Below are positions 6,782 to 11,315 of a stretch of 11,315 nt of DNA, piece by piece; positions within the stretch are counted from its first letter, which is position 1; the number at the start of each line of letters is the position of its first letter. The stretch covers positions 1-11,315 of the forward strand of contig JAIRLD010000018.1 of NCBI GenBank assembly GCA_031259665.1, read 5' to 3'. This DNA comes from Puniceicoccales bacterium (GTDB taxonomy: Bacteria > Verrucomicrobiota > Verrucomicrobiia > Opitutales > LL51). A model generated the notes under the pieces. The model was not told the origin of the DNA. It ran no database searches and was given only the letters and a program-made list of their open reading frames with translations. Made by a program: the position numbers and the translations under genes.

Positions 6782-7717
6782 CTAAAACGAAAATTCGCTA
6801 CCGACGGTAAACCATACCTTGTGATTTTTTTTGTAAGTACTATTCACCCAGCAATCCTTTGAAGCACTATTCCAAATCGCCGCAACACCAACATAGGCCT
6901 TAGCATGCTCGTTAAAGTTGTACGTTAGATTCGCATTGCCCCCCAAATAACACCAATTTTTTTTGTCATACAAGTCTGTAATACGATTATCCACCGGCCT
7001 TTCAGCTACTTCCTCGATGAACATGGCCTCTGCACTGATGCCATTTGGTTTCCCGATATTGACGTAACCTAACTTAGCTCCTACATCGATGGCAAAACCC
7101 GAGGAATTTAAATCAAAGGTATGACTAATCGTACCTTCCGCTTTAATCCTTTTTTGAGTGATATCATATTTGAGATAAAGCCCAAGATTCAACAGCATAT
7201 TAGCCGTTATTCCTGCATAAACCTCATGGAAAGACCGTTTTGCATGAACACTCACGATCTCCGCCTCCTGCCTAGGCCTACCGTCCTCACCACGCACCTC
7301 ATAATACCTCACCTCCCCATTTTCAGCAACTGCAAACCTTTTGCCATTTACTTCGCTAATTTCGGTATCTCCTTCGATGTCGTAATCCCAACTATAGCCA
7401 AAATCAACGGTTAACAAATCCGTCACATCATAGGAAAATCCAAGGCTAAAAAGGACATCATTGCCGCCCTTTTGATCGATGCTTTTCGTTTTGAAGGTTC
7501 CTTCTACGGAAAAGTATAATCTGCCAGAACCGTCAAATAGAGGCATACCTATCTCCAGTTTGGGAACTATATTGTTGCCCATTGTGTAGCGTCCACTACC
7601 AACCGAAGCCGTATTAAATTCAACTTTCGATTGAACTGTTAATGTCGTAGGCGTCGCAAGTTCAGCAAATGCTCCTCCAGTGGCTAACAATCCACTTGTA
7701 ATTAATATTTTTTTCAT
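6782..7717 (-). CDS. Putative outer-membrane beta-barrel protein B
   Basis: 311 residues with a signal peptide (1-18, cleavage expected after GAFA), beta-rich alternating segments and a terminal SEFSF, all pointing to a BAM-inserted outer-membrane barrel. It is a paralog of the protein encoded at 2762-3877. Shared blocks in order are KVEFNTA, LYFSVEG/LYVGVGA, LGFSYDVTD-LTVDFGY, RSFHEVYAGI, YDITQKR, TFDLNSSGFAIDVG, LTYNFNEHAKAYVGVA and NSASKDCW. The segment at about 113-157 is about half the length of the matching segment in A and differs in sequence, as expected of an exposed loop. ATG 7717 has only a weak purine stretch upstream. An in-frame-independent ATG lies 5 bp earlier in another frame. 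The role is unknown. Confidence 0.75.
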   Translation of the reverse strand: MKKILITSGLLATGGAFAELATPTTLTVQSKVEFNTASVGSGRYTMGNNIVPKLEIGMPLFDGSGRLYFSVEGTFKTKSIDQKGGNDVLFSLGFSYDVTDLLTVDFGYSWDYDIEGDTEISEVNGKRFAVAENGEVRYYEVRGEDGRPRQEAEIVSVHAKRSFHEVYAGITANMLLNLGLYLKYDITQKRIKAEGTISHTFDLNSSGFAIDVGAKLGYVNIGKPNGISAEAMFIEEVAERPVDNRITDLYDKKNWCYLGGNANLTYNFNEHAKAYVGVAAIWNSASKDCWVNSTYKKNHKVWFTVGSEFSF

Positions 7718-7794
7718 ATCATATTTTCTTCATCAGCGATATGCATCTTCAAACCGACCAGGATATGGTTTATTCGATGCTTATCATGAAGCTC

Positions 7795-7822
7795 AACTAA
7801 GCATGTAAAATATATGTGTCAA
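7795..7822 (-). promoter_or_regulatory. Candidate promoter of outer-membrane protein B gene
   Basis: Reading the minus strand, a perfect TTGACA (7817-7822), a 16-bp spacer and TTAGTT (7795-7800) are present, with a TGn extended -10 just before the hexamer. The -35 box overlaps the TGA stop (7819-7821) of the gene upstream. The predicted leader is about 70 nt, similar to that of paralog A. The -10 match is modest. Confidence 0.45.
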
Positions 7823-8403
7823 GGAAAATTTAGTTTCTTCCAAAAAAGACTCGATTGCACGCATTCTTTCCCTTTATTTTTGATTGTCACTCTCCAGGCA
7901 ACGATTTTCTTCCTAAATTTGCGCGAGGGATCGAGGCGCAATAGAATTTGTCGATCGTCGACGACATTCTTTTCCGGTAAAGAAAAAGTTACGCACCGCG
8001 GATCTAACTCGTTGCAAACCACGTATTCCACTGTCAACATCCCCTGCCCCATGAAATTTTTTAGGGAATCATTGAGCAGGATTACCATATAGGTCCCCGC
8101 AAAATCTCGCTCCGAATCGATACCCAAAACATAGCGCTGTTCCCGATTGTTACCTATGCCATTCAAGCGAAAGGGCTCCCCACAGAATGAACGCCAAATC
8201 GCTGAAAAATACTCAAAATCATGATTCTCTTTAGGGGCGATAACGACCTCCTTAATCCATGAATCATCCCTTTCTTCGGCCCGTTTGGTGGAGGATGAAT
8301 GTACCCGACGATTTCTTCTCTCCCCGTACGCCCATACGGAAGTCACCTCCCATGAGGTGAAAAATAATAAAGCAATCCCCGTAATATATCTTTGCTGCAA
8401 CAT
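7819..8403 (-). CDS. Small exported protein of unknown function
   Basis: 194 residues. The N-terminus has a signal-peptide shape (MLQQRY, hydrophobic 8-16, likely cleavage after VWA at 23-25), so export to the periplasm or beyond is likely. After a basic Ser/Arg-rich stretch (29-45) the rest looks like a beta-rich domain (YVLGIDSE, TYMVILLNDSL, LTVEYVVC, QILLRLD, VAWRVTIKNKG). Four cysteines (74, 130, 137, 181) could form two disulfides. I recognise no family. It is upstream of outer-membrane protein B on the same strand with a 101-bp gap, so partial co-transcription is possible. ATG 8403 has only a weak AGAAAG element upstream. It is divergent from glgP across 95 bp, in which I see no convincing promoter on either strand. 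Confidence 0.65.
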   Translation of the reverse strand: MLQQRYITGIALLFFTSWEVTSVWAYGERRNRRVHSSSTKRAEERDDSWIKEVVIAPKENHDFEYFSAIWRSFCGEPFRLNGIGNNREQRYVLGIDSERDFAGTYMVILLNDSLKNFMGQGMLTVEYVVCNELDPRCVTFSLPEKNVVDDRQILLRLDPSRKFRKKIVAWRVTIKNKGKECVQSSLFWKKLNFP

Positions 8404-8498
8404 CGATGGATAATCTTTCTATTTTTTCTAAAACCGAAATGCAACATTTTTATTGGCAAACAGGAAAAATTAGATAGGAATCCCTAAAAGGGATATTT

Positions 8499-11060
8499 AT
8501 GGAGCAAGTTAGATCATGTGGCGATAGTGCCCAAAGAACAAATCAAACTGATAAAAATTGCGGTTGCTGTGTCGATCCATCCAAGGACATGCGTACATCG
8601 GAGTTTTTTATAAAAACGACGGTCAATGAACTGAAGGAAACCATTCTACACCATTTGGAATGCCGACTTGCTCGAGAACAAACTTCGGCATCTCCATATG
8701 AATGGTGGCTCGCCGCCTGCTATACCATCCGCGATAAAATCCTTAATCGCTACATCAAAACGCAACGCGCTCAACACGAATCGGATATTCGTCGCCTGTA
8801 TTACCTCTCGCTCGAGTATCTTCCGGGACGCCTGTTGAAAAACAATTTGTATAACTCGGGAATTTTTGAAGAAATGCGCGCAGCACTAAAGGAACTCGGT
8901 CAAGATCTCGATACCATGTTTGACGAAGGTCAGGATCCTGCGCTCGGTAACGGCGGTCTCGGTCGCCTCGCTTCCTGCTTCCTCGACTCCCTCGCTACGC
9001 TCAATTACCCCGCCATCGGCTACGGTATCCACTATGAATTTGGACTATTTCGCCAGGAAATCGCCGATGGCAAACAGGTGGAACACCCCGATAATTGGAT
9101 GATTGCGGGGCGAAGTCCGTGGCAAATCGCTCGCCCCGAAAATGCCCAGCGCATCAAACTGTACGGCAATGTCAAAAACCATTACAATGAACAGGGCGAT
9201 TGGATCCCCGTCTGGGAAAATACTCAGGATATCATCGGTATTCCCTGGGATATCCCCATCGTCGGCTACGGCGCGGAAACCGTTAACTTTCTCCGCCTCT
9301 GGGAAGCCCACGCCACGGAAGAATTTAATCTGGAAAATTTTAATCGGGGCGACTATATCCAAGCGGTTCGCGATAAGGTTGAAACGGAAACGATTTCGAA
9401 AATCCTTTACCCCAATGATACCACTGCCCAGGGGAAAGAACTCCGCCTCATGCAGCAGTACTTTTTCGTTGCCTGCTCGATAAAAGATATCCTTCGGCGC
9501 TACAAAAATCTCAATACCAACTGGTCCAATTTGACTCAAACGGTAACGCTTCAACTCAACGATACGCACCCTACCGTTGCCATCGTCGAAATGATGCGCG
9601 TGCTCATCGACGAAGAAAAAATGTCCTGGGAACAGGCTTGGAATATCTGTAAGGCAATTTTCGCCTATACCAACCACACGCTTTTACCGGAAGCGCTCGA
9701 GACGTGGAGTGTGGAACTTTTTCAAAAAGTTTTACCGCGCCATTACCAGATCATTTGTGAAATTAATCGCCGCTTTCTCGACGAAGATGTGGAGCAAAAA
9801 TGGCCCGGCGATGATAGTAAAAAGCGGGAGCTATCGATCATCACGGAAGGCGAACATCCGATCATTCGCATGGCCCATCTGGCAGTCGTGGGGAGCCACT
9901 CGGTCAACGGCGTTGCGCGCATGCACTCGGAACTGCTCAAATCCCAACTGTTTTCGAGCTTCAATGAACTTTACCCCGGATTATTTAACAATAAAACCAA
10001 TGGTATTACGCCACGCCGCTGGCTTAAACTCTGCAATCCTAAACTCTCCGAACTCATCGATTCAAAAATCGGCTCCGCTTGGGTAACCGATCTCGACCAA
10101 CTCAAAGAGCTCACGAAATTTGCGGATAATAAGACGTTTCAGGAACGATTTATGGCGATCAAACGTGAAAATAAGATTGCACTTGCGGAATACATCCGAC
10201 AAACGTTGAGCATCGCGATCAATCCCGATGCGCTTTTCGACGTCCAAATCAAGCGTTTACACGAATACAAACGCCAACACCTCAATCTTTTACACATTCT
10301 CGCCCTATTTCGCCGCGTGGCTAAAAATCCCGATGATGATTCCATTCATCCGCGCGTCTTTATTTTTGGCGCCAAGGCGGCACCGGGCTACGTCATGGCG
10401 AAAAAAATTATCCATGCCATCAATTTGGCCGCCAATTTCATCAATAATAACCTAGAAATTAATGGAAAAATCAAGGTTGTTTTCATTCCCAATTACTGCG
10501 TAACGGTTGCCGAAAAAATCATTCCCGCAGCGGATCTATCGGAACAGATTTCCACGGCTGGCAAAGAAGCTTCCGGAACGGGTAATATGAAACTCGCCCT
10601 GAATGGCGCCTGCACAATCGGTACCCTCGACGGTGCTAACGTGGAAATTTTGGAAGAAGTGGGTGATGAAAATATTTTCATTTTTGGCAATAAGGAACAG
10701 GAAATTACTGCCCTGAAAAATGGTGGCTATGACCCGCAGGACTACTATCACAGCGACGAGGAATTGAAGGCGGTTCTCGACTGGATGCGTTCCGATTTTT
10801 TTGCCACGCGAGAGGGTGAAAATCCCATGTGCGAGATCGCGGAAAATCTTATCTATCGCGATCCTTTCTTCGTTTTAGCCGATTTCCGTGCCTACTGTGA
10901 GACCCATAACCGCATCAACGATGCCTATAAAAATCGCACCCAATGGGCTAAGATGGCCATCTTGAATACGGCGCTTCTGGGAAAATTCTCCAGCGACCGA
11001 ACGATTTACGAGTATGCCCGTGATATCTGGAATTTAAAAAGTATCAACGTCGGAAAATAG
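8499..11060 (+). CDS. glgP: Glycogen/maltodextrin phosphorylase
   Basis: Cytoplasmic PLP-dependent enzyme that releases glucose-1-phosphate from alpha-1,4-glucans using phosphate. The 853 residues are full length. DPALGNGGLGRLASCFLDS (146-164) is a family signature, and NDTHPTV (354-360) carries the active-site His. KRLHEYKRQ (585-593) holds the phosphate-site Arg/Lys, and EASGTGNMKLALN (690-702) is the PLP-site signature with K698 as the Schiff-base lysine. GTLDGANVEI (708-717) follows. ATG 8499 is preceded by AAAAGGGA at good spacing; the SD lies in a small TCCCT-AAA-AGGGA palindrome (8481-8493). Residues 1-30 form an extension with four cysteines (7, 21, 23, 24), and M31 (8589) is a possible alternative start. 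The last 14 codons are repeated in the tandem array downstream. C/G-ending codons are more frequent than in the accessory genes to the left. Confidence 0.97.
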   Translation: MEQVRSCGDSAQRTNQTDKNCGCCVDPSKDMRTSEFFIKTTVNELKETILHHLECRLAREQTSASPYEWWLAACYTIRDKILNRYIKTQRAQHESDIRRLYYLSLEYLPGRLLKNNLYNSGIFEEMRAALKELGQDLDTMFDEGQDPALGNGGLGRLASCFLDSLATLNYPAIGYGIHYEFGLFRQEIADGKQVEHPDNWMIAGRSPWQIARPENAQRIKLYGNVKNHYNEQGDWIPVWENTQDIIGIPWDIPIVGYGAETVNFLRLWEAHATEEFNLENFNRGDYIQAVRDKVETETISKILYPNDTTAQGKELRLMQQYFFVACSIKDILRRYKNLNTNWSNLTQTVTLQLNDTHPTVAIVEMMRVLIDEEKMSWEQAWNICKAIFAYTNHTLLPEALETWSVELFQKVLPRHYQIICEINRRFLDEDVEQKWPGDDSKKRELSIITEGEHPIIRMAHLAVVGSHSVNGVARMHSELLKSQLFSSFNELYPGLFNNKTNGITPRRWLKLCNPKLSELIDSKIGSAWVTDLDQLKELTKFADNKTFQERFMAIKRENKIALAEYIRQTLSIAINPDALFDVQIKRLHEYKRQHLNLLHILALFRRVAKNPDDDSIHPRVFIFGAKAAPGYVMAKKIIHAINLAANFINNNLEINGKIKVVFIPNYCVTVAEKIIPAADLSEQISTAGKEASGTGNMKLALNGACTIGTLDGANVEILEEVGDENIFIFGNKEQEITALKNGGYDPQDYYHSDEELKAVLDWMRSDFFATREGENPMCEIAENLIYRDPFFVLADFRAYCETHNRINDAYKNRTQWAKMAILNTALLGKFSSDRTIYEYARDIWNLKSINVGK

Positions 11061-11084
11061 TGTATCACGGAGTACTACGGAACT

Positions 11085-11107
11085 CTGTACCCCGCAAAGG
11101 GGTACAG
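11085..11107 (+). terminator. Terminator-like hairpin of glgP (first repeat unit)
   Basis: CTGTACCCC (11085-11093) and GGGGTACAG (11099-11107) form a perfect 9-bp stem with a GCAAA loop, 24 bp after the glgP stop. The following bases are CTTCCTTGTT, moderately T-rich rather than a T-run. It probably ends or protects the glgP mRNA. Confidence 0.5.
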
Positions 11108-11196
11108 CTTCCTTGTTCACAAGTATAGCCCGTAATATCTGGAATCTAAAAAGTATCAACGTCGGAAAATAGTGTATCACGGAGTATTACGGGACT

Positions 11197-11219
11197 CCGT
11201 ACCCCGCAAAGGGGTACAG
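11197..11219 (+). terminator. Second copy of the glgP hairpin
   Basis: Same structure one repeat period downstream. A T-to-C change at 11198 breaks one pair of the 9-bp stem. Two further changes (11194 and 11198) create a CGGAGT/ACTCCG 6-bp stem just upstream that unit 1 lacks, so the two units would fold differently. A third copy begins at the window edge. Confidence 0.4.
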
Positions 11220-11315
11220 CTTCCTTGTTCACAAGTACAGCCCGTGATATCTGGAATTTAAAAAGTATCAACGTCGGAAAATAGTGTATCACGGAGTACT
11301 ACGGAACTCTGTACC

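Larger units (their letters stand above)
11016..11315 (+). repeat. 112-bp tandem repeat including the 3' end of glgP
   Basis: Three units in register: 11016-11127, 11128-11239 and 11240-11315 (cut by the window end). Each starts with the last 14 codons of glgP plus its stop and continues through the hairpin and a CTTCCTTGTTCAC segment. Unit 1 and the visible 76 bp of unit 3 are identical. Unit 2 differs from unit 1 at six positions, all transitions. The units abut at AGTAT/AGTATA, which resembles AGTAT at 11011-11015 in the gene, suggesting a microhomology-type duplication joint. Because 112 is not a multiple of 3, successive tails are in different frames, and no start codon with a ribosome site opens them. 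The true copy number is not visible. Confidence 0.95.

Noticed and set aside
6582..6785. 67-codon plus-strand ORF starting with TTG between the Rpn-like gene and outer-membrane protein B
   Set aside because: It begins inside the strong hairpin at 6573-6607, has no properly spaced ribosome site, ends inside the opposite-strand gene, and encodes no recognisable domain.
8453..8480. Promoter for glgP using TTGGCA (8453-8458) and TAGGAA (8475-8480)
   Set aside because: The -10 match is poor and the predicted start would fall almost on the ribosome-binding site.
9045..9677. 210-codon minus-strand ORF inside glgP
   Set aside because: glgP is unambiguous on the plus strand. The long antisense frame is explained by its codon use and resembles no protein family.
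11016..11315. CRISPR array
   Set aside because: The period is 112 bp with no separate spacers; the whole unit repeats and includes glgP coding sequence.

Overview
The window comes from a bacterium with an outer membrane. It carries a ClpC-type Hsp100 unfoldase together with two proteins that look like outer-membrane beta-barrels (signal peptide, aromatic-rich alternating strands, C-terminal Phe). ClpC occurs in Firmicutes, Actinobacteria, Cyanobacteria, spirochaetes and the Chlamydiae/Verrucomicrobia group. Combined with an outer membrane, this makes a PVC-type bacterium (possibly host-associated Verrucomicrobiota or Chlamydiota) my leading guess, but no marker gene settles it.

Layout: clpC (minus, 81-2597); outer-membrane protein A (minus, 2762-3877); a divergent orphan ORF (plus, 4123-4632); a Nudix hydrolase (minus, 4692-5153); a divergent PD-(D/E)XK Rpn/YhgA-like nuclease with an N-terminal signal peptide (plus, 5256-6566); outer-membrane protein B, a paralog of A (minus, 6782-7717); a small exported protein of unknown function (minus, 7819-8403); glycogen/maltodextrin phosphorylase (plus, 8499-11060). 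From 11016 to the window end runs a 112-bp tandem repeat that includes the last 14 codons and stop of glgP. No intergenic stretch exceeds about 255 bp, and I see no tRNA, rRNA, CRISPR array or insertion sequence.

Strands alternate, so most genes are probably transcribed singly. Only the small exported protein and outer-membrane protein B might be co-transcribed, and B has its own promoter candidate. Both outer-membrane genes have TTGACA-type promoters about 70 nt upstream. Strong hairpins follow outer-membrane protein A, the Rpn-like gene and glgP. clpC (protein quality control) and glgP (storage-glucan use) are housekeeping genes. The middle of the window (4.1-8.4 kb) is accessory in character, with cell-envelope paralogs, orphans and an apparently exported nuclease.

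The points most worth following up are the signal peptide on an Rpn-family nuclease, the A-B-A pattern of the glgP-tail tandem repeat, the insertion inside the Nudix box, and the length-variable loops of the two outer-membrane paralogs.
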